Shown here in pieces: positions 24,873 through 34,403 of a stretch of 64,000 nt of DNA. This DNA is from Algoriphagus lutimaris. GTDB taxonomy: Bacteria; Bacteroidota; Bacteroidia; Cytophagales; Cyclobacteriaceae. The stretch lies in NCBI RefSeq assembly GCF_017051705.1, contig NZ_JAFIDJ010000001.1, positions 1,054,001 through 1,118,000 of the forward strand, read 5' to 3'. The translations under genes and the position numbers were made by a program. Below the pieces are notes generated by a model. That model was not told the DNA's origin. It was given only the letters and a program-made list of their open reading frames with translations, and made no database searches. Each line of letters begins with the position of its first letter. Position 1 is the stretch's first letter.

Positions 24873-26858
24873 ATGAACTATTCCATCTTACTGATTTTTC
24901 TGTTATTCAACATACCCTCAGGATTCAGTCAGTCAAGTCAATTCGACACGACCATTTACGATGTAGTTTTTAGGGAAAACAATGCTGGCTCTTATAAAAA
25001 ATGGCAAACTACTGATCGGAGTTTTGGATATTACTATACCTACACTGATAGAGGTCGAGGTCCTAAATACAAGGAAGAGATTTCCCTGAACAGTCAGAAT
25101 TTTATAATCAATCAGCGTATAAAAGGCGTCAACTATTTAAATGTAGCCATCGATGAAAGTTTCTCCAGTAAGGAATCAACTGGACTCAGTAAAAACATGA
25201 TGGGCACTACTCAAGGCAACTTCAATGGGGATCAACTCTATTTTCGTTATGATGGCTCGCCTGCGATATACGAAGTGCTGGCTCAACTCTTATTGAAATC
25301 TGAAACAGGTCAGGTCGATCTCTATCCTCAAGGTACCACTGAAGTAATAAAAAAAATTCCATTTAAACTCTCCAATGGCACTTCAGTCGAATTGTTGGTA
25401 ATAAAAGGATTAGAACTTGACCCAACTTATATCTGGATAATGGGAGACAAAATGGTTTGTATGATTTCGGGAAATCTACATATCATAAGACAAGATTTGA
25501 GTGGAATGCGCCTTGAGATGAAGGCAATACAAGACAATATTGAAGATGAAAGTCTCAAAGAGGTTGCTCAAAATCTAACCCATAAGTTGGATCAAGCGGT
25601 CATTCAAAATGTGAATGTGTTTACGCGAGCAGGCACATTACTTTCAAATCAAGATGTTATTGTTGAGGCGGGAAAAATAAAGGCTATTCTCAAAACTGGG
25701 GGCGAGGCAATCGAACAGGGGGTAACAATAATTGATGGAACAGGGAAAACCCTTTTACCCGGGATGTTTGACATGCATACCCACAATGATAAATTCAGAG
25801 GCATCATGCACTTAGCCGGCGGAGTGACTTCTGTAAGGGATTTAGCAAACAACAAACAGTTGAAAAGCCTGGCAGGGCAATTCGAAAGGAATGAAATTAT
25901 CGGTCCGAACATTGTCATATACTCGGGAATAATTGATGGTCCTGGGCCTTTTGCCAATCAAAGAAATGTCATCGAAAACCTAGAGGAAGGCATAGCAGAG
26001 ATTCAAGATTACAAAGACTTAGGGTATCAGCAAATCAAATTATATAGTTCCATAAAGCCTGAATGGGTGCTTCCTTTAGCAGATAAAGCCCATCAACTTG
26101 GAATGCGAGTCAGCGGACATATACCTGCTTATATGACGGCAACTCAGGCAATAAATCAAGGATATAATGAGATTCAGCACATCAATATGTTGTTTCTTAA
26201 TTTTTTATCTGACACGATAGATACTCGAACCCCTTTACGATTCACCATGCCTGCCCAATATGGAGCAGACCTTGACCTTCAATCTCAGGAATATCAAGAT
26301 TTTGTAAAACTGCTTAAATCCAAAAATATTCTGGTAGACCCTACTGTAGCCATTTTTGAAAACATGTTTGTTTCTCAATTAGGTGAACTTAGTCCCACCT
26401 ATCAAGCCATTGCAAATAGGTTTCCAATCATTGAACAGCGAAGTTTTTATACAGGAGGGATCCCTAAAGTGGGAGTACAAGTATCCAGATACAAGGAGAG
26501 TTTTGAAAAGATGCTAGCAGTAGTTGCTGATTTATTTAGGCAAGGCGTAGCGATTGTTCCTGGAACAGATGGATTACCAGGCTTTTTATATCATAGAGAA
26601 CTCGAACTTTATGTGAAAGCTGGTATTCCAGCTTTTGAAGTATTGAAAATGGCGACTATTAAATCAGCCGAGATTACTGGTCTGGCAGATAAAGTAGGGG
26701 CTATTGAAGTTGGTAAACAGGCTGACCTTATTCTAATAGATGGAAATCCTTTAGCTGAGATTAGCGATATCCGAAAAATCGAATGGACTATGAAGGGTGG
26801 AAATCTATATTATAGCAAAGAGCTTTATAACTCCTTAGGGGTAAAAGATTTTAAATAG
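24873..26858 (+). CDS. Exported amidohydrolase family protein
   Basis: A 661-residue protein from the ATG at 24873, directly before a signal peptide (MNYSILLIFLLFNIPSGFSQ). An in-frame ATG at 24813 overlaps the M19 stop but would put 20 residues before the signal. An N-terminal region without a known domain (about 20-245) precedes the amidohydrolase barrel: PGMFDMHTHND (HxH), IKLYSS (Lys position), SGHIPAY and IQHIN (His ligands), PGTDGLPG (catalytic Asp) and the closing beta-sandwich signature GAIEVGKQADLILIDGNP. Imidazolonepropionase/prolidase-like members hydrolyse cyclic amides or Xaa-Pro peptides. It is probably co-transcribed with the M19 homologue. Confidence 0.88.
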   Translation: MNYSILLIFLLFNIPSGFSQSSQFDTTIYDVVFRENNAGSYKKWQTTDRSFGYYYTYTDRGRGPKYKEEISLNSQNFIINQRIKGVNYLNVAIDESFSSKESTGLSKNMMGTTQGNFNGDQLYFRYDGSPAIYEVLAQLLLKSETGQVDLYPQGTTEVIKKIPFKLSNGTSVELLVIKGLELDPTYIWIMGDKMVCMISGNLHIIRQDLSGMRLEMKAIQDNIEDESLKEVAQNLTHKLDQAVIQNVNVFTRAGTLLSNQDVIVEAGKIKAILKTGGEAIEQGVTIIDGTGKTLLPGMFDMHTHNDKFRGIMHLAGGVTSVRDLANNKQLKSLAGQFERNEIIGPNIVIYSGIIDGPGPFANQRNVIENLEEGIAEIQDYKDLGYQQIKLYSSIKPEWVLPLADKAHQLGMRVSGHIPAYMTATQAINQGYNEIQHINMLFLNFLSDTIDTRTPLRFTMPAQYGADLDLQSQEYQDFVKLLKSKNILVDPTVAIFENMFVSQLGELSPTYQAIANRFPIIEQRSFYTGGIPKVGVQVSRYKESFEKMLAVVADLFRQGVAIVPGTDGLPGFLYHRELELYVKAGIPAFEVLKMATIKSAEITGLADKVGAIEVGKQADLILIDGNPLAEISDIRKIEWTMKGGNLYYSKELYNSLGVKDFK

Positions 26859-27141
26859 TATACCGACTTCACATTCGACCTTAGTCTGACGTATTAATTA
26901 TAAAGATAGAATTCATTTTAATGTTTCGAAACATGAAGCCCCCTTTAAATAATTCCAATAAGGAGTCATTTAAAAACTAGAAAATACTTTTGATCAATAT
27001 AATTAACGGTACAGGTTTAAAAGCCGAATAGGAAACCCGCTATATTTCATATATTAAACTAGTTATAATGCTTAGTTTTTTATAGATACTAAAGAGTGGT
27101 AGAAATATCAGCTTTTGGGGCAAATAATGACTAAATATTGA

Positions 27142-29046
27142 TTAGAAATAACGTCTCCAGTCAAAGATCATACGCATCCCCACATTCCAAACCGGTATTA
27201 AATTCGGTGCCTGTTCACCCTCAGGTAAAATAACCGAAGTATTGCGGGGTAAATCCACACCTACCGTAAATTGAATATTCATGCTTGAACTTTGATTTTT
27301 GGAAAATGTATGAAAAGGATTGTATTCCAAAACAGGAAAATCAAGTTTTGTGGATGAGTATGACATGTAAACAATACCATCAGGAGTTGGAATTAAAATA
27401 CCTGTTTCTTTGGCCCCGTAAATAGAAACACCAATCTCTCTTCCCAAGACAAATTGAAATCTTCCTACTGGTGTTGCTATGCCAGATTGCCATGGAATTA
27501 AGCCTCCATTTGCTGATGTAACAGCCATTTTAGTTAAGGTTTTAGGAGATGTTAGGGCAAGTATTGGAGCCAAAACCAACATATCTCCTGGAATTAGCCA
27601 AAATGGCAATCTAAGCCTAAATGCATAGGCAGATCTGCTTGGGATTGCTGATGGAACAGAACCTTGGGGAATAGTACCTACATTTTCAGAAAACTTATTT
27701 GAAGTTGATGCATCTTGTCTAAAACCTCCCTGAATAAAAATCAAGCCATCCCCAGATCTATTTAATACACCATCAAGACCAAGTCCCAGTCTTAGATTGA
27801 TCTCTAAACCGCCAGAGGCACCAGAGGAATTCTGATTTTCACCAAATCCACCGTGGACCCAACCAGCATTCAAAGAAGATGACACACCATAAAAAACTCC
27901 CATTTCGGTTCTGTATCGAGGAATTTCACCCAAGCCCTCCGCCAGACCCGGAACTGGTGTTTTCATCAAAACTTTTGGTAGATAATCATTCCAGTCCTTT
28001 TTGGATCTGGCGACCAGTTCTGTTTTATTGACTCTTTGTGGAATCAAAAAATTAGTGCAGACATTCAATGTATCAGGAGTATTATAAGAAGATAGAACAT
28101 CAGTTTTATAGTCTAATTCCCATTCACCTGTAGCAGCCATAATTAATTGTTCAATGCTCAGTTTTATACTTTCTGCAGCAAATTCTACATCTTCTTGACG
28201 CATAAAAGCATCTCCCAATGAAATGAAACGCTTTCCATCCCAGGTTTGAACCTCAAGTCCTTTTTCATTATAGTAATCATGAGTTCCTTTTCGAACTGCA
28301 GAAGGTCCCCAAGTACCGGCAACATGTCCAGAGGCATAAGAATCTTCTAAAAAGTGTATTGCGAAAGCTTCGTCTGCAAAAGCAGCAAGTATAAGTTGGG
28401 ATTTCTCCTGGTCAGAGAGTTTTTCAGATGCGTATCGAGCTGCTTTATTCATTGCAGACATATGAAACCAAGAATAGGCTCCTAAAGCATTCATTGGCTC
28501 ACCTTTACTCAAACAATCCCTTAGATACTCTTCTACATCCATATCCACCTCTCTACGAGCTAAGAGAAAGTGAACATTATTAGAACTTGCCCGAAGTGCA
28601 TATTCCTCATCAGCACGTTGAAACCTAATATCTGAATCTCGCAAGGAATTGATTCTTTCACTAAGATTTCTGGATTCATTAATCTTAACCTCCAATTTCG
28701 CAGAAATAGATGCCACATTTAGTATCCAATCTGAATTCAAAATTATTTCCATCATGTCCAAAGGAGAGCAGCTATGATCTCCTGCTATTCCAGCCCAAGT
28801 AGCAAAATCAATTTGGGTAGGCTCAAGCCCTTGACTTGGATCTATGATGGATTCTGTAAGTCTTTCTGAATTTCCTTTTCTAGCTTCAAACCAGAGTTTA
28901 TTTAAAGCAATCCTCTTTTCACTGCTTAGTTTTTGGATCGCAAGAAAAGTGATCAACCTGTGCTCTGGGAAAATCCACGCAGTGGCTGGTTGGCAAATGA
29001 GAAATATTAAAATTAGAAGAGTACTTCGAAAAAATAATTTTCTCAT
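27142..29046 (-). CDS. Phospholipase C/S1-P1 nuclease-like domain joined to a beta-barrel-like C-terminus
   Basis: A 634-residue protein from the ATG at 29046, giving the signal MRKLFFRSTLLILIFLICQ with predicted cleavage at ATA|WIFPEHR; a mature N-terminal Trp is what zinc phospholipase C and S1/P1 nuclease use as a zinc ligand. Further zinc-site candidates are His in PEHRLI, AGDHSC, and HFLEDSYASGH, which matches the family H-x3-D-x5-H spacing exactly, then THDYYNE. From about residue 385 the sequence turns into alternating amphipathic strands (LEINLRLGLGLDG, FIQGGFRQ, GMRMIFDWRRYF) ending in a C-terminal aromatic residue, as in outer-membrane barrels. Substrate unknown. Confidence 0.7.
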   Translation of the reverse strand: MRKLFFRSTLLILIFLICQPATAWIFPEHRLITFLAIQKLSSEKRIALNKLWFEARKGNSERLTESIIDPSQGLEPTQIDFATWAGIAGDHSCSPLDMMEIILNSDWILNVASISAKLEVKINESRNLSERINSLRDSDIRFQRADEEYALRASSNNVHFLLARREVDMDVEEYLRDCLSKGEPMNALGAYSWFHMSAMNKAARYASEKLSDQEKSQLILAAFADEAFAIHFLEDSYASGHVAGTWGPSAVRKGTHDYYNEKGLEVQTWDGKRFISLGDAFMRQEDVEFAAESIKLSIEQLIMAATGEWELDYKTDVLSSYNTPDTLNVCTNFLIPQRVNKTELVARSKKDWNDYLPKVLMKTPVPGLAEGLGEIPRYRTEMGVFYGVSSSLNAGWVHGGFGENQNSSGASGGLEINLRLGLGLDGVLNRSGDGLIFIQGGFRQDASTSNKFSENVGTIPQGSVPSAIPSRSAYAFRLRLPFWLIPGDMLVLAPILALTSPKTLTKMAVTSANGGLIPWQSGIATPVGRFQFVLGREIGVSIYGAKETGILIPTPDGIVYMSYSSTKLDFPVLEYNPFHTFSKNQSSSMNIQFTVGVDLPRNTSVILPEGEQAPNLIPVWNVGMRMIFDWRRYF

Positions 29047-29115
29047 AATAAAAATGGGATTATTATCTATATACCAATTAATTATACCCAATTTAATATA
29101 ATTGCAGGGCTAATT

Positions 29116-29133
29116 AACTGACAATTGTCAGTT
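29116..29133. promoter_or_regulatory. Perfect 18-bp palindrome in a divergent promoter region
   Basis: AACTGACAATTGTCAGTT is a perfect 9+9 inverted repeat lying 70 bases before the phospholipase-like gene (leftward) and 155 before the LOV-phosphatase gene (rightward). It has the form of a dimeric repressor operator; the regulator is unknown. Confidence 0.5.
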
Positions 29134-29287
29134 GCCAATAAATAATATTAACCTACCTCACTCTTATTTATTCATTGTCATTAAGCGTTATATTTAGAAT
29201 ATTTTGGTTTGAGCAAAGGGATTATTAGTTTAGAATTAAGAAGTAAATAAGTAAAATAAATAGGTATATCTAGGTTCACAGTTGGGA

Positions 29288-30475
29288 ATGAGCGCTAAAG
29301 AAATAGTTTCATTTAAGGAATTTGAAGATTTGTTGATCAAAGCAACAAATACGGCAAATGAAGGAATTACTATTAGCTCCATGGACCAACCTGACAGACC
29401 TCTTGTTTTCGTAAATGATGGTTTTGAAAGGTTAACAGGATACTCAAAGGAAGATGTTATTGGGAAGAATTGCCGATTCCTGCAAGGAAAGGAGACGGAT
29501 AAAGCACCAGTAGAAGCCATTCGACAAGCAATCAAAAATGGAGAACAGACTACCGTAGAATTACTCAATTATAAAAAGGATGGAACACCTTTTTGGAACA
29601 GGCTATCCATTACTCCACTAAAAGATAAAAATGACGTAACGACTCACTATGTAGGAGTACAGTCTGATATTACTGAATTAAGGGAAACACAGAAAAATCT
29701 TAAGGCAGCAAATAAGGATTTAGCCCTTTTTCAGGATAGAATCAACTTTGAATTGGAGGAGGCTAGGAGAGTGCAAAATTTCATTCTTCCATCAGCATTA
29801 CCTGAAACTGAAAAAATTAGATTTTCCTCAGTTTTTGAACCCATGGATCAGATTGGTGGAGATTTTTATGATGTAATTGAGATTGAAAAAGGAGTCTACG
29901 GAATTTTAATTGCTGACGTAACTGGACATGGAATACAGGCAGCATTATTAACATTTATGACCTCATTTGCTTTTAAAAATGCAGCTCTACATACTAGCTC
30001 TACAGCCAAAGTAGTCTCAGCAACAAATGAAAAGCTGTACGATAAAATGCCAAGAGGGTCTTTTATTACGATGTTTTATGCGGTCTATAATTCAAATGAT
30101 AAAACTCTTACATATACCCAAGCGGGACACCCAGAAGGGTATTTGCTTAGACCTAGCTCCAAGGTAGTAACACCTTTGACTTCGGAAAGTCCTCTTGTAG
30201 GTGCTTTTAGCGGTGATTCAGTAAACTATAGAGAATCAAAAATTCGGCTGGAAGTCGGGGACAAAATTATTTTATATACGGATGCAATTCTTGAGGTATG
30301 GAATAGTGATAATGTCATGTTAAACAAAGAGGACTTCATTTCATTTTTAATTGAAAATTCGAATCAGCCAATACATGATCTTTTGGGAAGAATTAAATCC
30401 TTTGGTCTTAACTACAGCGGCCAGAAAACTTTTAAAGACGATTTCACCATGTTAGGATTTGAAATCCTAGGATAA
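29288..30475 (+). CDS. LOV blue-light receptor domain fused to a PP2C/SpoIIE-type phosphatase
   Basis: A 395-residue cytosolic protein. Residues ~8-130 are a PAS domain of the LOV class: the flavin-adduct motif GKNCRFLQG with the photoactive Cys62, then VELLNYKKDGTPFWN and THYVGVQSDIT. A coiled-coil linker (about 130-180, ELRETQKNLKAANKDL through ARRVQNFILPSALP) leads to a PP2C-type phosphatase domain with metal motifs QIGGDFYDV, IADVTGHG and a final DDFTML. This is an RsbU-like design in which light would switch dephosphorylation of an anti-sigma antagonist or similar protein. No STAS or anti-sigma gene lies beside it. Start taken as ATG 29288; a TTG two codons earlier is possible. Confidence 0.92.
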   Translation: MSAKEIVSFKEFEDLLIKATNTANEGITISSMDQPDRPLVFVNDGFERLTGYSKEDVIGKNCRFLQGKETDKAPVEAIRQAIKNGEQTTVELLNYKKDGTPFWNRLSITPLKDKNDVTTHYVGVQSDITELRETQKNLKAANKDLALFQDRINFELEEARRVQNFILPSALPETEKIRFSSVFEPMDQIGGDFYDVIEIEKGVYGILIADVTGHGIQAALLTFMTSFAFKNAALHTSSTAKVVSATNEKLYDKMPRGSFITMFYAVYNSNDKTLTYTQAGHPEGYLLRPSSKVVTPLTSESPLVGAFSGDSVNYRESKIRLEVGDKIILYTDAILEVWNSDNVMLNKEDFISFLIENSNQPIHDLLGRIKSFGLNYSGQKTFKDDFTMLGFEILG

Positions 30476-30545
30476 GTATTTTAAAAAAGCCCTTGCTAAG
30501 AGCCTTGCAATTTAAGATCTAACTCTTCCTTTTTGACCATGAAAA

Positions 30546-33209
30546 TCAAAATCCATCACGAACCAAGTAAGGAGATGTTGATTCAATCACATCAAATGTC
30601 TGTTCCAAAGTTTGATCTCCTGAAGAAAGCTTCACGGTATATTTTCCAGTTTGAATAAACCTTTCGTAGTGAACAAAGTAAGGAGCATCACTGCTTTGCT
30701 TTTTCACTACCAAATCCCATCTATATTGGTTAAATCCTTTATTTCCAGTTAAATCTTTCTCCCAGACTAGGTTATTTGACTCATCAAAAATTGAAATAGT
30801 TACAGGTTTTATCTGATTGAGCCAAAATGAAAAGGTTGCTTTTTCAACTGTGCGATAATCAGGTTCGCCGCTTGAGGAATTGAACCAAGGTCTAGGAGTA
30901 GGATGGATCTCAAAGAAATGGTCTCTAGAAGTTGAGAGATTTTGACTGAGCATTTCATGAATGGGTTGAAGGGTGGTTTTATAAATACCTCGACCATGAG
31001 TGGCCACGACCAAATCCATAGTTGGTTCATGAAATTCCAAATCTGCCACTGCTGCAGCAGGCATGCCTTCTCCTAAATAGGACCAGGTTTGTCCACGGTC
31101 AATAGAAACATAGACTCCTCTTAATCCTCCCAAATACAGAATATTTTCATTTTTAGGGTCTTCTTTGATCACATTGACTGGCTCATCTGGAAGACCAGAA
31201 GCGATGCTTTTCCAGTTTTTTCCATAATCTTCAGAAGCATAAACATAGGCTTTCAAATCATCGTAATTGATTCCGGTCATCGCCATATATACCCGAGAAA
31301 CTTGATGATGGGAAGGGGAGATGCTTCGAATGTAGTTATTAGCAATTCCGATGGAATTTTCTTCCCAAGTGGCACCTTCATCTTTGGATACCCAAAAAGC
31401 CCCATGGTCAGTGCCTGCATACAGCACTTCTTTATTGATGGATGATTGGGCAATATCCCCTGTAGCAAACGATTGCTTTTCAGGATCGGAAGAAATAGCA
31501 AAGTTCGGACTTATAGCATCCCAAGAATCTCCACGATCTGTACTTTTCATCAAGTAATTTCCACCATGATACAAGGTCTTATGGTCATATTTTGAGAGGA
31601 AATAAGGGGTCATGTAATTAAAAACCAGCGTATCATTTATATCCTCAGGAAGCCTAGGCATAATGGATACAGCTTCATCAACTGATTTATCCAAGCGCAT
31701 CGCATCTCCATGTTGCCTGCTGTAATAGATAATAGATGGATCCACTGGGTCAATTTGAGTAACACAGCCATCACCACCATCCCAAGGATCAATCCATACA
31801 TACTTCCAGGGGTCGGGAAATCTCGTGTTTAGTTCCTTCGCGGGACCATAAACTGTGGCGTCATCCTGGGTACCTCCATAAATGGTATAATTTGCCTGAT
31901 CAATTGTAATATCATAAAATTCACCCGTTGGAATATTGTTATAATGGACCCAAGTCAAACCCTTGTCATAGCTCACATAAAACCCTCCATCATTTCCCAA
32001 GGCCAGATGATTGGGATTCGTTGGGTTAATCCATAATTCACATTGATCCAAATGGAGTCCTTGTGCCAAGCTTGGGTTCATCCGGCTTACTTGACCTCCG
32101 ATGTATGAAAAAGTTTTGCCACCATCCAAACTATGCGCTAAACGAACTCCCAAACAAAAAACTTCTTCATCATTCTCTGGATTCACATACACATCGGTAA
32201 AGTACCAACCTATTCCCGGGAAGATTTTGAAAGGTCCCGAATGGGTTTTCGTCCATGTTAGCCCTCCATCTATAGTTTTATACAGTTCTGCGGCTTCATT
32301 TCGGGCATTGTTCAAATTATCAATCAGAGCATAAGCTTTATTGGGATTAGTACTGGAAACTGTGAGACCAATTCTGCCGATTTTTGGACCACTGGGCAAA
32401 CCATTGGTAGCAAGCTCCCAGGTCGAACCACCGTCCATGCTGCGATATACCCCACTATTTTCTCCACTTATCCCCGGATATACTTCCCAAAGGGAAGCAT
32501 ACATAACCTGAGGATTGGAAGCAGAGATCTGAACCTCATTGGCACCGGTCAACTCATCCTTGTACAGCACCTGCTCCCAGGTTTTGCCTCCATCCAAGGT
32601 TCGATAAAGACCCCGGTTTTCATTTTTAGTCCAAAGATGACCCAATACAGCTACAAATACGATGTCCGGATTGGTAGGATGAATTTCTATTTCGGAAATG
32701 GCCCAAGAATCTTCCAAACCAATATGTTCCCAGGTCTCGCCGGCATCATTCGACCGAAACATCCCTGTTCCGGGTAAGGTAAAATTTCTTGGCTTCTTTA
32801 GATTTTCACCTGTACCCAAATAAATGATATTGGGATCCGAGGGAGCTAATTCCATATCCCCAATACCTATTGATGATTGTTCTTCAAAAATGGAATTCCA
32901 AGTTACTCCATGATTGGTGGTTTTCCATATACCACCCGAACCAAAGCCCACATACATGGTGCCTGGATTCGTTTCATCTACCTGAACGATATCTGCCCGT
33001 GCAGAATTAACAGTAGGACCTAAGGAAATCCAATCTAATTTAAAGGTCGTTTCCTCCTTCATTTGTCGGTAGGTTTCAAAAGAAGCTACCAAAGGAGAAG
33101 TGGGCTGTTGAGCAAAATTTCCAGAGGAATAAAGCATGAAAAAAAGCAGAAGGGTGAATTTCACAGGTAGGATCCACTTTTTATTGCTTAAATAATCAGA
33201 ATAGGGCAT
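30546..33209 (-). CDS. Secreted VPS10/sortilin-like beta-propeller (BNR repeat) protein
   Basis: An 887-residue protein with an N-terminal signal (hydrophobic stretch WILPVKFTLLLFFML, ending NFAQQ). Repeated Asp-box units such as SGGIWKTTNHGVTW, TLDGGKTWEQV, SMDGGSTWELA and STDRGDSWDAI run from about residue 70 to 730, giving the ten-bladed or double propeller of sortilin/VPS10-like proteins (also annotated as glycosyl hydrolase or YCF48-like). The C-terminal ~140 residues look like an Ig-like domain (ISIFDESNNLVWEKDL). No hydrolase catalytic residues can be assigned. These proteins are abundant and exported in Cytophagales, with unknown ligands. Confidence 0.85.
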   Translation of the reverse strand: MPYSDYLSNKKWILPVKFTLLLFFMLYSSGNFAQQPTSPLVASFETYRQMKEETTFKLDWISLGPTVNSARADIVQVDETNPGTMYVGFGSGGIWKTTNHGVTWNSIFEEQSSIGIGDMELAPSDPNIIYLGTGENLKKPRNFTLPGTGMFRSNDAGETWEHIGLEDSWAISEIEIHPTNPDIVFVAVLGHLWTKNENRGLYRTLDGGKTWEQVLYKDELTGANEVQISASNPQVMYASLWEVYPGISGENSGVYRSMDGGSTWELATNGLPSGPKIGRIGLTVSSTNPNKAYALIDNLNNARNEAAELYKTIDGGLTWTKTHSGPFKIFPGIGWYFTDVYVNPENDEEVFCLGVRLAHSLDGGKTFSYIGGQVSRMNPSLAQGLHLDQCELWINPTNPNHLALGNDGGFYVSYDKGLTWVHYNNIPTGEFYDITIDQANYTIYGGTQDDATVYGPAKELNTRFPDPWKYVWIDPWDGGDGCVTQIDPVDPSIIYYSRQHGDAMRLDKSVDEAVSIMPRLPEDINDTLVFNYMTPYFLSKYDHKTLYHGGNYLMKSTDRGDSWDAISPNFAISSDPEKQSFATGDIAQSSINKEVLYAGTDHGAFWVSKDEGATWEENSIGIANNYIRSISPSHHQVSRVYMAMTGINYDDLKAYVYASEDYGKNWKSIASGLPDEPVNVIKEDPKNENILYLGGLRGVYVSIDRGQTWSYLGEGMPAAAVADLEFHEPTMDLVVATHGRGIYKTTLQPIHEMLSQNLSTSRDHFFEIHPTPRPWFNSSSGEPDYRTVEKATFSFWLNQIKPVTISIFDESNNLVWEKDLTGNKGFNQYRWDLVVKKQSSDAPYFVHYERFIQTGKYTVKLSSGDQTLEQTFDVIESTSPYLVRDGF

Positions 33210-33388
33210 AGGTAAAATCTTTTGGGTGTTTGAAAACCAAAACTCTTTGTAAAAGGAATATTAACTTTTTTTATTGAACATCATAAATCTATATCCCCGA
33301 ATTAAAGGAAAATGTCTTATCTTTTTCAATCCTCATAGTTTGAATTAAACTATTGCTGTCATTTGAAATTACTCCTAACTTACTGACA

Positions 33389-34273
33389 ATGATTACATTT
33401 ATTTGGATTGCCCTTGCCCTATTAACTTGCTGGTTTTGCATTGCATTAGTAAGGGATTTTTTAAAACATAAAAATCAGTTAGAACCCGTAAGTTGGACCA
33501 AGACCTCCATCATTGGATTTGTAGTTAATTTTTTTGATGTGCTGGGCATAGGCGCTTTTGCCCCACAAACAGCCTTGTTGAAATTCACCAAACAAACAGA
33601 AGATAAGGTAATGCCAGGGACTTTGAATGTGGCCAATACCCTTCCTGTGCTCTTTCAGGCCTTGATTTTCATTACTATCATAGAAGTAGATGCATGGACA
33701 CTCATATTAATGTTGGTATCTGCAGCCTTAGGAGCCATTATTGGAGCAGGTGTGGTCTCCAAACTTTCGGAACGTAAGATTCGATTGACTATGGGAGTTG
33801 CCTTGTTGATTACCGCAGTGTTTATGATTGCAAGAAACTTGGATTGGATTCAGGGTGGAGGAGATGCCATTGGTCTTCGGGGAGGCAAATTAGCGATCGC
33901 AATTATCGGTAACTTTTTCCTAGGTGCTTTGATGACAGCGGGAATTGGGTTGTATGCCCCATGTATGGCCTTGGTTTTTGCCTTGGGGATGTCTCCTCAA
34001 GTTGCTTTTCCCATCATGATGGGTTCCTGCGCATTTCTGATGCCACCTGCATCCATCCGATTTATCCGTGAAGACGCTTACAATAAAAAAGCAGCCATTG
34101 CCATGGCGATACCGGGAATTGTAGCAGTATTAATCGCAGCCTTACTGGTCAAGTCTTTGCCTTTGGATGTTCTTAAATGGGTCGTGATAGGGGTTATTTT
34201 ATACACTTCCGCAGTGATGCTGAGAGCAGGATTAGTTCAAAAGGAATTGAGTATGAATTTGGAGGAAAAGTGA
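33389..34273 (+). CDS. TSUP (TauE/SafE) family membrane permease, full-length copy
   Basis: A 294-residue membrane protein from the ATG at 33389; a TTG at 33353 would add 12 residues. About eight to nine helices with TSUP features: GFVVNFFDVLGIGAFAP near the N-terminus, VSAALGAIIGAGVVSKLSERK in the middle and GALMTAGIGLYAPCMALV in the second half. It likely moves a small anion; the substrate is unknown. Its last ~110 codons recur in a truncated copy at 34963-35298, on the other side of greB. Confidence 0.9.
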   Translation: MITFIWIALALLTCWFCIALVRDFLKHKNQLEPVSWTKTSIIGFVVNFFDVLGIGAFAPQTALLKFTKQTEDKVMPGTLNVANTLPVLFQALIFITIIEVDAWTLILMLVSAALGAIIGAGVVSKLSERKIRLTMGVALLITAVFMIARNLDWIQGGGDAIGLRGGKLAIAIIGNFFLGALMTAGIGLYAPCMALVFALGMSPQVAFPIMMGSCAFLMPPASIRFIREDAYNKKAAIAMAIPGIVAVLIAALLVKSLPLDVLKWVVIGVILYTSAVMLRAGLVQKELSMNLEEK

Positions 34274-34403
34274 TTTGGAATTATTCTGAAATTACTATCA
34301 GGAAAATGGAATTAGAAGAACTCCAATCTACCTAGACGAATAAAAAAGCTGTATTATATATTACCTGAGGCTAAACAATTCCTTATGGCTATGATAAGCA
34401 AAA

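Noticed and set aside
26931-26944. Perfect palindrome ATGTTTCGAAACAT
   Set aside because: It lies between two convergent gene ends, not upstream of any gene, and is not followed by a T-run, so neither an operator nor a terminator role is supported.
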